Source: Acanthosoma haemorrhoidale (lineage: Eukaryota; Arthropoda; Insecta; Hemiptera; Acanthosomatidae). From it: a stretch of 64,000 bases of DNA. Position numbers and translations under genes: made by a program. The notes below the pieces were generated by a model. That model was not told the origin of the DNA. It saw nothing but the letters and a program-made list of their open reading frames with translations, and did no database searches. The stretch covers positions 119,750-183,749 of the forward strand of contig CAKNEZ010000029.1 in NCBI GenBank assembly GCA_930367205.1, in the 5' to 3' direction. Positions 16,862 through 27,800 of the stretch are shown here, in pieces (the first letter of the stretch is position 1; every line of letters begins with the position of its first letter).

Positions 16862-17031
16862 AAATGAGTAGCCAACAAAATCAACAAAAATAAACGGTCA
16901 AATTGGATTTGTCTATATTATTAATTAAATCGACCTTATTGAACAATTCCTAATTTAACCAGTTCCAATAAACTATTCAAACTAATACGGAAAGAAAAAT
17001 AAAACAAAAAACGAATAAAAGGAAAACCATA

Positions 17032-17133
17032 AATCCACTGGAGTTAGAAATAATCACCTTATTATTATTTTCTTATCAGTTAAAAAGGCAATTCGGAGAG
17101 AGAACTCCTCGGTTGGACCCTAAACCTAAACCG
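17032..17133. other. 102-bp spacer between right TIR and inverted copy
   Basis: Unique in the window. Read on the minus strand it continues outward from the BEL gag fragment and may be BEL leader or LTR sequence. No gene seen. Confidence 0.4.
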
Positions 17134-17485
17134 TAGCTCTTTTCGTCATGAGGTTTTGAAAAAATGAATTATAAAACTCTTTTCCGTTATCGCTTTGAAT
17201 ATTTTTCGGATTTCTCAAACTTTTTTTGAAAATGTTATTCAAAGCTGTTGATACGGATTGTCCAGTTTTGTTTTTTACCGGTTCTGCCCAAGCGTATTTC
17301 GAAAAGCAATCGATGACAGTTAATAGGTATTTGAAACCTCTATTGAATCTTGCTAACGGTTGAACTTCTACCAAATCTATTTGCCATAAATCATCGATTC
17401 CTTTTAAGATTGTTTTCCTCCTGGGATAATTTTTACGAGTCGGTTTATGTAGTTCAGTTACTATCGCTTCCTTTACTCCTTCCAT
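17126..17485 (-). pseudogene. Integrase, truncated copy
   Basis: Copy of 14635-14986 ending 8 nt into foreign sequence. It keeps the first two catalytic aspartates but loses the glutamate, the rest of the core and the chromodomain, so it cannot be active. Confidence 0.92.
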
Positions 17486-17978
17486 CCTTAGATACAAAAT
17501 TTTTCAGAGCGTAGTCCAAAGTAACAACATCCTGTTTCTCTTTAGGATCTGATACGTTTGAAATCGTTCTGGATTTAGCATCGTATTTATTGTGAATTAT
17601 TTCACCAAATTTGTTTTTGGGAATACAAAGTGCTGTTTTTTCGACGAATCCTCGAGTTGACAAGTCTTTGTCATCAACTGGATCTGAAAAATTTACTAGT
17701 CGCTTACGATTACCGTTAATCCAGCTCCCAGGCCAATTTTTTAAATCTGTATAATACACTGCGAGTGTATCGACATAAAATTTACTGGGCACATCATTCC
17801 CCGCTATACCTGTTGCTATATTAACGATCCGTCTTTTTCCTACATCTAGGGTATTAGAGTCCTTGAGAAGTAATTGAAATCTCGCTTCTCCCTTCAAAAG
17901 ATTCAATTTTTCTTCTATTTTTTTAAGTCGGTGGTGTTGTTTTTTCTGAATGTGAGATCCGAACTTGTTAGTGGACAT
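17454..17978 (-). CDS. Fibre-like protein, second copy
   Basis: Same 174-residue protein as 14142-14666, with all three shaft-type repeats and the same overlap with the integrase start. Intact frame; its own upstream sequence is included in the duplicate. Confidence 0.6.
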   Translation of the reverse strand: MSTNKFGSHIQKKQHHRLKKIEEKLNLLKGEARFQLLLKDSNTLDVGKRRIVNIATGIAGNDVPSKFYVDTLAVYYTDLKNWPGSWINGNRKRLVNFSDPVDDKDLSTRGFVEKTALCIPKNKFGEIIHNKYDAKSRTISNVSDPKEKQDVVTLDYALKNFVSKDGRSKGSDSN

Positions 17979-18006
17979 AGCGTTACTATTGCGTACAATC
18001 AAAATT

Positions 18007-19056
18007 CTAGTAAATTATATTAGCTTCTCGGAGCTCCTCTATTATAGAATTTATCTCATTTTGATGCCCCCTGTGACCGCTCGATGTCGATGCTATCAAA
18101 AGTCTCAGACGATCCACTAATTCGTTAGGATTATCCCAATGTTCGTACACAGTTTCACCTTCTCGCATCCAGTTATAACCTTTTCCGGATTTGTCTCCGG
18201 ATGATGACGATTCCTTAGGTTTAAACAAGGGAGATATGATATTCTTGTATTTTAATCCTCGATTACCTGCTAAAGGTTTTTCTTTACTATAATGTTGTCT
18301 GTGAGTATTCGTCAAATCTACTATTTCCTTATAAACGTCTAAATCCTTCCGATTATAACCTTTCGGCTCTTTCATAAATAATAACTGGTATAGACCTGGA
18401 GTACTCTTATATTGTTTCTTTTTTTCATCACCAATAGTGATGACGTCTTTTGTAACTGTAACTTTTGAATTTCCGATGGCCATACCGCCTTGAGGGAGCA
18501 TTCTAATACCATACCTCGTATCCATATCCTCGGTATCACCGGTAATATATTTTTCCATATAAGGAGATATCAGTGAGCCTAATTGGAAGAGTTGTAATCG
18601 GGCTTGTAATATTCTTCTACCTTCTGGAGTTGATTTTAATATTTCCTGCATTCGAGAGGGAGTTAACTTTGTTTTCTCCTCTTTTGATTCTTCACTGTCA
18701 TCATCATTATCGTCATCTGATCCAAATCTTTTTTCTATTGAAGGCTGTTTATGCCGAATAGGGGTCGATGTAGAAGGACCTTGCTCCAGTTGGGCGTAAG
18801 AAGTTTCAGTTCCGTTTATGAAATTATCTTCACTTTCTTTTTTTACACTTTTGCTAATCAAATCCTCCTCCAATGGCTCCTCTTTAGAAGAAGATTTCAT
18901 TAAATGAGAAGTTAACTGGTAAAGAGGTTCAGTTATAGGTTTCAAAGTCCTTTTGAAATCTTCGTCAGACTGATTAAGTTCTTCACGGAGATTTTTGAAT
19001 TTTTTTCGCAAATGTTTACTTGTTGTAACGATATCTTGCAGTATCGAACGCTTCAT
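18007..19056 (-). CDS. DUF8207-like protein, second copy
   Basis: Same protein as 13064-14113, intact, with the same TATA/TCAGTT arrangement upstream (TATA at about 19092-19099). Confidence 0.72.
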   Translation of the reverse strand: MKRSILQDIVTTSKHLRKKFKNLREELNQSDEDFKRTLKPITEPLYQLTSHLMKSSSKEEPLEEDLISKSVKKESEDNFINGTETSYAQLEQGPSTSTPIRHKQPSIEKRFGSDDDNDDDSEESKEEKTKLTPSRMQEILKSTPEGRRILQARLQLFQLGSLISPYMEKYITGDTEDMDTRYGIRMLPQGGMAIGNSKVTVTKDVITIGDEKKKQYKSTPGLYQLLFMKEPKGYNRKDLDVYKEIVDLTNTHRQHYSKEKPLAGNRGLKYKNIISPLFKPKESSSSGDKSGKGYNWMREGETVYEHWDNPNELVDRLRLLIASTSSGHRGHQNEINSIIEELREANIIY

Positions 19057-19094
19057 ATTTAAAACTGATTTTAATATCAGTTACGCTCTTCTTT

Positions 19095-19793
19095 TTATAA
19101 AATTATAAATGAATCGAAACCCTTTCTGTACCGTCCTGAAGAACTAGGTGATGTCTTATCAATTACAATGAATTCGTGGGGATCATCCTTCCAGCACAAA
19201 TAACACATGTCTTTAAATGTTTGGAATGGAATATCAGGTGAACTTAGATGATCGTTATAAACGTGTTTTAAATTAAGATCGTCTTGATTAAAAAGTATAA
19301 CAAAATTAACATTATCTCTAATGAGATGTTTTGGTATTCTCGTATACGTTTGTGTAAGATAAAAACAATCGAGGTGTTTGTGTCTCCCCATGGAGAAAAA
19401 CTTGCGTATAATATCCTGGTTCTCCAAAGCGACATCATCAAAAATAAAAATGGAATTTTCATTTGCTTCTTCAGGGTCGATTACATGTTCATTAGCGGTG
19501 AAAGTATTATAACCGATCTGCGGTACTCTTTCCATTACTAAACGTAGATAATCATATTTAGGTTGGTTCAACATTTTACCGTATAAGTAAATATTTTCAA
19601 ATTTGAGTCCTTTCGGGTCTAATAAAAGGCTTATTATAAGATTGGTTTTTCCACATCCGCTCGGACCACAAATTATCGCCCTTATACTATCTGGTAATAA
19701 AGGTCCATGACGTTTAATCTCGTTTCGTTTTACTAGATCCTTCGGGATGACGTCTAGTATTTGAATTTTTTCTTTCTGCTGTTCCAATCGCAT
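19095..19793 (-). CDS. ATPase: Packaging ATPase, second copy
   Basis: Same 232-residue protein as 12327-13025 with Walker A and B intact. Divergent from the PLA2-type gene copy as in the parent element. Confidence 0.9.
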   Translation of the reverse strand: MRLEQQKEKIQILDVIPKDLVKRNEIKRHGPLLPDSIRAIICGPSGCGKTNLIISLLLDPKGLKFENIYLYGKMLNQPKYDYLRLVMERVPQIGYNTFTANEHVIDPEEANENSIFIFDDVALENQDIIRKFFSMGRHKHLDCFYLTQTYTRIPKHLIRDNVNFVILFNQDDLNLKHVYNDHLSSPDIPFQTFKDMCYLCWKDDPHEFIVIDKTSPSSSGRYRKGFDSFIIL

Positions 19794-19839
19794 TTTTTCT
19801 TCTGTTTCAACTAAACGGAAAAAAACCCTCGGTCCACGG

Positions 19840-19876
19840 TATAAATAGTAGTGGGCGATGAAAAGCTCTCTTCAGT
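19840..19876 (+). promoter_or_regulatory. TATA/initiator of the PLA2-type gene (copy)
   Basis: TATAAATA at 19840-19847 and TTCAGT at 19871-19876, immediately before the ATG at 19877. Box-to-initiator distance is 34 nt; the predicted leader is about 3 nt. Confidence 0.6.
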
Positions 19877-20704
19877 ATGACTAAAGTGATTAAAGGAGGA
19901 AGAGGCTTAATTAACAGACTTATAGATCGGCTCCCATTTGAAGCTCACCTACCTGGTTACCATTTTTGCGGTCCTGGCACGAAGTTAAAAAAACGTTTAG
20001 ATCGAGGAGACGGGGGAATAAACCCTTTAGATCGAGCGTGCAAAGAACACGATATCATTTATCATCAATATACTGATAGCAATAAAAGGTCAGAGGCTGA
20101 TCGCATTCTTGCAGAAAAAGCTTGGCAGAGAGTTCTAGCTAAAGATTCGTCTCCGAGTGAAAAAGCATTTGGCTGGGCAGTTACAAACGCTATGAAAGCT
20201 AAAGTTCATTTAGGAGCTGGATTAGTAAACAAAATAAATAGACGAAAGAAAAAGGAGACCAATGGTAATGATTTTGTGAAAAGAAAAAAAATTCAGAGGA
20301 AAACAAAGAGTCTCAAATTCAGAAATATAATCGATGCTGCGCGTGTAAAGGACGTGTCATCTCTAAGTAAAGCATCGCGATTAGCCCTGACAAAAGCCAA
20401 ACGTTTTTTGAAAAAATACGATTCTATTCCTCGCTCACCTAGAATTTTACCATTACCAAAGAGCGGAGGATTCTTACCACTTCTGGTACCCATAATGGCG
20501 GGGCTATCGGCGATCGGCTCCCTGGCCGGAGGCGCGTCTGCTATAGCCAAAGCGGTAAACGAAGCGAAAGATGCGAAAGAAAAACTCGAAGAGATGAAAA
20601 GACATAACCTCAAAATGGAAGAACAGAAAATAGGTAGTGGGCTATACTTAAAACCGTACAGAAAAGGTTACGGTTTATATCATAGAGGAGAGGAGGGTAT
20701 TTGA
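19877..20704 (+). CDS. PLA2-domain minor virion protein, second copy
   Basis: Same 275-residue protein as 11416-12243, with CGPG and HD motifs and the C-terminal hydrophobic segment. Ends with UGA followed by CUA, as in the parent. Confidence 0.83.
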   Translation: MTKVIKGGRGLINRLIDRLPFEAHLPGYHFCGPGTKLKKRLDRGDGGINPLDRACKEHDIIYHQYTDSNKRSEADRILAEKAWQRVLAKDSSPSEKAFGWAVTNAMKAKVHLGAGLVNKINRRKKKETNGNDFVKRKKIQRKTKSLKFRNIIDAARVKDVSSLSKASRLALTKAKRFLKKYDSIPRSPRILPLPKSGGFLPLLVPIMAGLSAIGSLAGGASAIAKAVNEAKDAKEKLEEMKRHNLKMEEQKIGSGLYLKPYRKGYGLYHRGEEGI

Positions 20705-21061
20705 CTATCCTCACTCCCTTCGAGGGCTTTAACGGACACAGAATTGGAAAAATATGCGATAGGAGTTCCTCATTTTAGAGGAGTGTTCATGATTGACAGG
20801 TTACCATACAAAATCAGACTGAATGAAAGTGCAATTGTTAATTTCGATACGAGTGATCGCCCCGGCACTCATTGGGTATGTTACATCAAAAAAGGCGAGA
20901 ATGTTTTATATTTCGATCCATTCGGTAATTTGAGACCCCCACCAGAGTTGTCGGATTATTTGAAAGGCACCACCATATATTATAACAGAAGCAATTACCA
21001 AAAATGGAACACACCCTACTGCGGGCATTTGTGTCTTCAATTTCTGTATAAATACGGATGA
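20705..21061 (+). CDS. PRO: Adenain-like protease, second copy (no ATG)
   Basis: Same frame as 11059-11415, in phase with the upstream PLA2-type gene after the UGA. Catalytic His, Asp, Gln and Cys are present. First in-frame ATG at 20789. Confidence 0.8.
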   Translation, partial: LSSLPSRALTDTELEKYAIGVPHFRGVFMIDRLPYKIRLNESAIVNFDTSDRPGTHWVCYIKKGENVLYFDPFGNLRPPPELSDYLKGTTIYYNRSNYQKWNTPYCGHLCLQFLYKYG

Positions 21062-21083
21062 AAATCTGTATAAGATATCAAAA
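21047..21083 (+). promoter_or_regulatory. TATA/initiator of the penton-like gene (copy)
   Basis: TATAAATA at 21047-21054, overlapping the protease 3' end, with a TCA initiator whose A is at 21080 (33 nt). The ATG follows at 21084. Parent counterpart at 11037-11073. Confidence 0.55.
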
Positions 21084-21785
21084 ATGAATCTGACGGTAAC
21101 GCTGTCGGGTAAATCAAACGTTTTATCGGCAAACTTTTTTCCCTTTATAGATTTGAGTGAAAATAATTATGAGATAGGTCTCCTTTCTTTTGAAACTTAC
21201 AACACCATACCAAACATAATACAAAATGAATGTGATATGTTTTATTTTGGCGAGCAAAAGATTCAGATACCTGAAGGATCCTATGATATCGAGTCTATTT
21301 CCACATATCTCGAAGAAAACATTCAAGACAACGATGGTATTCTCCTCAGAGGTAATAACAATACTCTAAAGACGGAATTACGCTCAACTCAAAAGGTATA
21401 CTTCAATGTCCCCGACAAACCGAATTCCATCGGACCGCTTTTGGGATTCAATGAACCAAATACCGTATTAGAGCCTAAACAGGGCTACCACGTCTCAGAT
21501 GATATTGTAGAAATTATGAAGGTTAACGTTATATCCATACACTGTAACATAGCTACTGGTTCTTATCTGAACGGTGAGCCGAATCACATCATACATCAAT
21601 TCTTCCCGACCGTAGATCCTGGATATAAAATCGTCGAAAGTCCTTCTCCAGTCATTTATCACCCGATCAACGTGAGAACGGTTGAAAATATCACTCTGAG
21701 AATATTAGACCAAAACGGACAACTGATAAATTTTCGCGGAGAGACCATAACGGCAAGATTGCATATAAGAAAATATGGCTATTGA
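21084..21785 (+). CDS. Penton-like protein, second copy
   Basis: Same 233-residue protein as 10335-11036, intact. Confidence 0.76.
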   Translation: MNLTVTLSGKSNVLSANFFPFIDLSENNYEIGLLSFETYNTIPNIIQNECDMFYFGEQKIQIPEGSYDIESISTYLEENIQDNDGILLRGNNNTLKTELRSTQKVYFNVPDKPNSIGPLLGFNEPNTVLEPKQGYHVSDDIVEIMKVNVISIHCNIATGSYLNGEPNHIIHQFFPTVDPGYKIVESPSPVIYHPINVRTVENITLRILDQNGQLINFRGETITARLHIRKYGY

Positions 21786-21936
21786 TTTTAATCGCTATTC
21801 TCCTAAGAAGATTTATGCCTATAAAAGAGAAGAAAAATCTCACAACTCAACTAGTTTAAAGAAACGTTCGGTAAGGTTAACATCAGAGAACAAATTATTT
21901 TTACGACGTTTAGGATTTCATTTGAAAAAATTTTAA
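21775..21936 (+). CDS. 53-residue basic protein, second copy
   Basis: Same frame as 10184-10345. Overlaps the penton-like stop by 11 nt and stops 3 nt before the capsid ATG at 21940. Contains TATAAAAG at 21820-21827, a candidate TATA box for the capsid gene. Confidence 0.6.
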   Translation: MAIDFNRYSPKKIYAYKREEKSHNSTSLKKRSVRLTSENKLFLRRLGFHLKKF

Positions 21937-21939
21937 AAA

Positions 21940-22869
21940 ATGTATAACATTTTAAATATTTCTTCTGATATTCTTTTCGATGAGGCCATAAGTACTTTCG
22001 AGTATCATACGCATCAACCTTACGCCTCATCGACACTGAACAAGTCGGATGAAATAAGAATCCCGATTCAACAGCAAGACCTATACACCCTACCGGCTCA
22101 TAGTTTTATCTATTTAGAGGGGTCGATCTCAGTGACCAAAGCTGATGGGACTCCTAGTACCGAAACTTCTATATCGAACAACGGTTTTGCATTCCTCTTC
22201 GATGAAATACGCTACGAATTAAACGGTATAGAGATAGATAAAGTTCGCAATCCTGGAATAACTAGCACATTAAAAGGCTACGTATCGCAAACTCCCAACA
22301 CCATCAAAGGGTTAGAAAATGGAGGATGGATTATTCCTAGCAAAAATAAAACGCTATCTATTGTAAAGAATGGTAATTTTAACGTTTGCATACCACTTCA
22401 TGTCCTTCTCGGGTTTGCTGAAGATTTCAAACATATACTCCTAAACGTAAAGCAGGAATTGATTCTTATCAGATCAAATACAGATTACAACTCCGTTTTT
22501 GGAATTAACAATACCGACAATGTGGATATTAAATTGGATAAGCTGATATGGAAAGTACCGCATGTCAAGCTTTCCGATGAACAGAGATTGAGAATTCTTA
22601 AAGTAATAGACAAGAATCAGAAACTTCCGATATCCTTCAGATCGTGGGATTTGAATGAACACCTGGCTCTACCTACAGGAACTCCAAACGAAACTTGGGC
22701 TGTAAAAACATCATCACAATTGGAAAAACCACGTTATGTTATTGTCGCCTTCCAAACCGGAAGACTCAAACGAAAAGATAAGGATTGTAGTAACTTTGAT
22801 CACTGCGATTTAAGAAATATAAAGTTATTCCTCAACTCGGAACAGTATCCTAGTGTAGAATGCGGCTAA
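21940..22869 (+). pseudogene. Major capsid protein, C-terminally truncated copy
   Basis: Identical to the parent for about 305 of 410 residues, then breaks at 22851 and runs four codons into repeat R1 before a stop. The missing C-terminal quarter would disrupt the second jelly-roll, so no functional capsomer is expected. Confidence 0.9.
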
Positions 22870-23109
22870 ATACAAATACATTTTGATCGTAGAGACAACA
22901 AAAGTATACATTTTAATTTAAATGGAAATAAATTAGAATTACCATGCGATTGTTGTCCAAACAAAAATTAGCACACGTTTAAAAATATCATTTTCTCCAA
23001 TCATAAATAGAGCTATACTAGCAAAAAAGTAGTCTAGAGCAGAGTATGTCAAAACGTTGGACATTAATAAATTTATGCAGTGGTTAGTTAATAACTCCTT
23101 TTATCAACC
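22855..23109. repeat. Repeat R1, copy A
   Basis: 255 bp nearly identical to 35171-35425 with no net indel. AT-rich. One frame reads as protein-like (RRDNKSIHFNLNGNK...PCDCCPNKN) but is interrupted by stops in both copies. Identity unknown; possibly the decayed 5' part of the same element as R2. Confidence 0.85.
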
Positions 23110-23794
23110 TAAGCCGACTGTAACAAAACAGCGTTGAGTATGTACCATTCCGAGAGATTAGATTACCAGCACCGACTGGTATCTGCACTTCCTAGACGGC
23201 TGGAAGAGGATAAACGCGTGCCTTTGACATCAGCATTGAAACAATAAAAAAAATAAGAACACATGTTGTAACAAAACGAGGAAGGTTATCTCGTAGGTGT
23301 GTAAGCTTCGATTGAAGATACGGAGATACCTGTGAGAAATAGTGAGTGTTCTAAAGGAGGAAACATAGACGGATCTTAGGAAAGGACTGTATTAAAGGTA
23401 ACTCAAGCAAATTCACTTGGTGTGGGGGACATTAATCCCCATGGGAGCTTAGGACATTCAATTATTATATCAATATACAATGAGCATTATGTGTTATAGA
23501 AATTGTTTAAAATGAGTTATTAACTTTAATAAATCAGTAGTTTTGGCGTAGAAAAAGGAGTTTATGTATCGTTTTTATTTGTATATTTCCCAACCAATTC
23601 ACCCGGTTATAAATTGGTGCAGGCTAGCTGATAAGTCTTCCATAATTCTTTCCAGGTTCCTAACTTCCCGTTCCCTGATTTCTCAACCTCTTCCAAAGGA
23701 AAATTTCCTATTTCCCGGGAGGCATGGGGGTGTTACAGTTGTGTCAGGTGTGGGGTGGTTGCAATAAAACCACAAATTAAATTTACGCTCCAAA
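23110..23794. other. Leader and possible 5' LTR region of Gypsy element 1
   Basis: 685 bp between R1 and the gag ATG. GGTTATAAATTGGTGCAGGC at about 23602-23621 resembles the end of an LTR followed by a primer-binding site. I could not find a matching 3' LTR in the window, so the LTR limits are open. No gene seen. Confidence 0.4.
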
Positions 23795-24867
23795 ATGGCT
23801 ACAGAAGAGTTAAAAAGGAAGCTGGAAGAGACGTTGGTTAGGAATGACAAATTTAAATTAAAAGAGGCCGAGCTTCAACAAAAGATTGAAGAGCTGCAGG
23901 CTCAGCTGGCGAGTGAAACGAAACCGGTCATTAAACCGAATCGAAAGGACCTATCCTGGCAGTCTTTAGCTAAGCCTTGGAGGGGGGGGGCGAGGCCACA
24001 GCCAGGCCGGTGGAGGAGTTTTTAGAATACCTGGTGGAAGTAGCGGATTGCGGATCATGGGATGATGTAGATAGAGTACGGATATGCCGGTTAAAGCTAC
24101 AGGGCCAAGCGGCTACGTTCGTCCGAGGTACGGAGGAACTAAAAGGGGGGGTGACGTTCGGGGATCTCTGCAAAGCCTTAAAAGAGCAATTTGGTGACCC
24201 CAACACGTTCGAGTATTATGAAAGGGTGTTGCAAGACTTGAGCCAACATTCTAAGGAGAAAATACAGGAGTTCGCAGACAGATGCATTGTGGTGGGCGGA
24301 AAAATGAGCAGACCGGCCCTGAGTGTGGAAGAAAAGGTATGGTGGACAAATGAGGTGGACCGAAAGGAATTAGGGACGTTCAAACGGGGTCTGCTGGGGG
24401 AAGTTGGCAAACAAGTCGTGTTCGGCCGGCCAAGGACGTTAAAGGAAGCTGTGCGAATGGCTTTAGAGTTAGAACAAGCTCTGCAAGAGCATCAGGGAGG
24501 GAAGCAGGTATATGTGGTATGGGAACCAGAGGTGGATTCAGCAGGAAAGCAACGAGAAGCGCAAAGCCCGGCGTGTGTATGCGCGGCGTACCGACAGCCA
24601 AATAACCGAGGAAGAGAAGGCGAGACACAACTGACATTGGCAGAAATACAATGCTATCGTTGTGCCAAAAAGGGGCACATAGCAAGGAATTGTCCTGGCC
24701 AACGAAGCCTGCCTCCAAAGACTGGACGAAGGCCGGACGGCCCTAGGGTTTGCTACTGTTGTGGGCAACCAGGCCACTACTCGTCCCATTGCAAATCTCC
24801 CGCTATGAAAGAGAGTGACCCAAAAGGCCTAGGTCCTTCCCAAAAACCCGGGACGGACCGTTGTTGA
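23795..24867 (+). pseudogene. gag: Gypsy 1 gag, frameshifted at a G homopolymer
   Basis: ATG at 23795 opens a coiled-coil N-terminus (about residues 4-50). At a run of nine G (23982-23990) the frame shifts; one more G would join it to the main gag body (to 24867). The body has a retrotransposon gag fold (EFLEYLVEVADCG...EQFGDPNTFEYYERVLQDL) and two CCHC knuckles (CYRCAKKGHIARNC and CYCCGQPGHYSSHC) that bind the genomic RNA. The homopolymer may be a sequencing error or a slippage mutation. Pol starts in the -1 frame, overlapping the gag end. Confidence 0.85.
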
Positions 24868-27800
24868 ACAACGAGGGTGGCCAGTGGCTATTGCCGACTA
24901 TAACGCGGCAAGGGGGAGACGGGTTGAGTCTGGAAATAGAATTATCGGGGTGGATACGGCGGTTGCTAGTCGACACGGGAGCCCAGATTTCCGTACTCAA
25001 GGAGGCAATACCGGATGTGAGGATAGCACAATCGGAAGTAAGGGCCAGAGGGGTGACCGGTCAGTCTCTACAGATATTGGGCGAACAACAGCTAACGTGC
25101 CGGGTAGAGTATCAGGAAATAGAGCATAGCTTCACAATCGCTGCCTTGGATACATCCTTCGATGGGCTACTAGGGCTAGACTTGATGAAGAAACTAGCGA
25201 TACAATTAAATACAGAGACTGGGGCGGTACGGATCGGTAAACGAGTGAAAGTTAGGTGCGTAGGCCACGAGCGAACGGAGGCGCAGGGGGTTACGCAGAA
25301 AGCAGACCCTCAGGCAGAGATCATAATCTCAAGGGAGAACGCTGATAGTAAAAATAGGGAAGAAGAAGGCGACGGAGAAGGGCGAAGCACTCCCAAGCGA
25401 CGAAAAGGGAGACCGAACCGAAGGAAAGAGTACCGGAGGGACCAAGGACTGACGGAGCGAGAGCCGGATCCGGGAGAGCCAGGGGAATGCCAAGTAAAAG
25501 CCGCGAAAAGATATGTGATTCCGAAGTACGCGGAAGCAATTGTAGCAGGGGTAGTGGACTTGGTAGATGATGAAGAAGTGATCATAGAACCCGAGGTTCA
25601 ACCACAAAAGGGACTGAGAACCGGCAGAGTAGTGGACAGAGTGAGCGACGGAAGAGTGAAAATTAGAGTAGTGAATCTAGCAGGGGAGCGAATTGTAATT
25701 GACCGGGGGCAAACGCTAGGAATGGCAACGAGGGCTCAGGTAAACGACCAGGTTGGGACGGTGGTAGGAGCAGTAAAGCAACAGCAGGGGGAAGCCCATG
25801 AGAAGCGTAATTGGGACAAGGAACTCGGCCACTTGCAGCCATGCGACCAAGAGATGATCGAGGAAGTGCTTAACCAGTATAGGGCACTGTTCGATCCACC
25901 GGACGAGAGAGGATGCACCCTGGGAGTGGAACACACGATCGAGACAGGCGAGGCAGTGCCGGTGGCCAAAAGACCATACCCGGTACCCTTCCACCAGAGG
26001 CCAGTTGTGAAACAGCATATACAGGAAATGCTGGACAACGGCGTGATCCAACCATCGTCCAGCCCGTGGTCGGCACCCTTTGTACTGGTCAAGAAGAAAT
26101 CAGAAAACGGGGAAACCAAGTTTCGGTTTTGCACTGATTTTTGGGGTCTTAACGCGGTCACCAAGGTGGAAGTGTGCCCGCTACCACTAATCCAGGAGAC
26201 GTTGAAACAGTTGGGGAGGAGTCGTTATTTCACGACTATCGACTTAGCTAGTGGGTACCACCAGATATCTGTAGCAGAGAAAGACCAGGAAAAAACGGCA
26301 TTCACTACTGGCGATGGCCATTATGAATATAGAAGGATGGCCTTTGGGCTGGCGGGGGCGCCCACGACCTTTCAGAAGCTGATGGATTGCCTGTTAAGCA
26401 GGATAAAGGGAGTGGAATGCTATGTGTATCTCGACGATGTAATCGTGTACAGCGCGACAATCGAGGAGCAGGCACAGAGGATCGGGAACGTGTTAAGGAA
26501 ATTACAAGAGGCAAACTTAAAAATTAACCGAGAAAAGTGTCGATTTGTGCGAAAGGAAGTTGCCTACCTGGGCCACGTAGTAAGCGAGGACGGAGTAAGG
26601 ACGGACCCGGCAAAGGTAGAGGCCGTGAAGAGTTATCCCAGACCAACGAATGTGAAGGAGGTAAGATCGTTCCTTGGGCTGGCGGTGTATTACCGACGGT
26701 TTGTGGATAAGTTCGCAGAGATTGCGCAACCAATTATGGTACTCACTAAAAAGAATGTCACATACAAGTGGACGCAAGAAGCGGAAGATGCGTTCAACGA
26801 ATTGAAGACGAACTTAATGTCAGATCGTGTCCGGATATACCCGGACTTTCGGGATCCACTCATCTTAGCAACCGACGCTTCCTCGATCGCCCTTGGAGCA
26901 GTGCTGTCGCAGGTCCACGACGGGGTAGAAAGACCGATATGTTACGCCAGCCGACAGTTGAGAGGACCGGAAAGGAACTACTCAGCCACGGAACTGGAGT
27001 TATTGGCGGTGATATGGGCCACCCGACAGTTCAGGTGTTATCTACTGGGACGAGAGTTCAAGTTAATAACAGATCACTCGGCCCTGAAATGGATGTTGAG
27101 CTTAAGAGAAACCTCATACAGGTTGATGCGGTGGACCTTGAGACTCCAAGAGTTTAACTACGAGGTAGAAAATAAGGCGGGTAAAAAGCATACCAATGCA
27201 GATGCCTTGAGTAGGGCGGTACGAGGTGTAAGGATGAGGACCCCGGGTTTCAGCGAGGTACTATTGCGGGCAGCGCAACAAAAGGACGCCTGGTGCAAGG
27301 CCATTGCACAACAGCCAGACCAGGGGACCAAAGATGCGAGGGGGATGTTATACAGGACCAACGGCAGCCCCGACGTGGGAACTTGGAAGTTGGCTGTACC
27401 GGAGGAGTTAAGAGAAGCCGTAATGCGGCAGTGACATGAGGCCCGGTGGGCTGGACATCCGGGTATTGAGAGAACGACGTTGTTGGTAAAGGAGGGATTT
27501 TACTGGCCAAACATAAATACGGATATAAAAGAGTTCGTAACCCAGTGTGACAGCTGCCAGCGAAGGAAGTCTCCAACGGGCTTGAAAGTTCCACTGGAAG
27601 CTCCTTTCTTCCCTACCCGACCATTCGAGCAAATCTCGATGGATATTGTTGGTCCCCTACCAAGAAGCGGACGCGGGTATAAATACATGCTAACCATGAT
27701 CAATAATTTCACTAGGTATGCCGAGGCCATTCCCCTGAAAGAGATTACGGCAGAAGAAACGGCCAGGGCTTTCGTGGAAGGAGTAGTGACTCGGCATGGA

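Larger units (their letters stand above)
15600..17031. repeat. Right terminal inverted repeat plus inverted BEL-gag flank
   Basis: Mirror of 1-1660. Inner end at 15600, where identity stops abruptly inside dUTPase exon 2, so this side carries only the 3' part of that gene. Base 17031 pairs with base 1. The following 102 bp (17032-17133) have no partner in the window and separate this repeat from the inverted internal copy. A 228-bp deletion in the gag part distinguishes it from the left arm, so the two arms are not a simple mirror of a single read. Confidence 0.92.
17134..22851. repeat. Inverted partial duplicate of the Polinton late region
   Basis: 5718 bp, collinear with the reverse complement of 9269-14986: every position x pairs with 32120 minus x, with no net indel, and every encoded protein is identical. 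Breakpoints are abrupt inside the integrase (17134) and inside the capsid gene (22851); no TIRs or target duplications flank it. Beyond 22851 lies repeat R1. Confidence 0.93.

Noticed and set aside
22855..23109. Reading R1 with TAA/TAG as glutamine gives a longer frame, as in a ciliate-type code.
   Set aside because: Neighbouring elements use the standard code, R2 needs frameshifts as well as stops, and short AT-rich sequence makes such reading easy by chance.
24820..24870. A -1 slippery site for gag-pol frameshifting in Gypsy 1.
   Set aside because: The A5C3G3 region is not a canonical heptamer in the gag phase.
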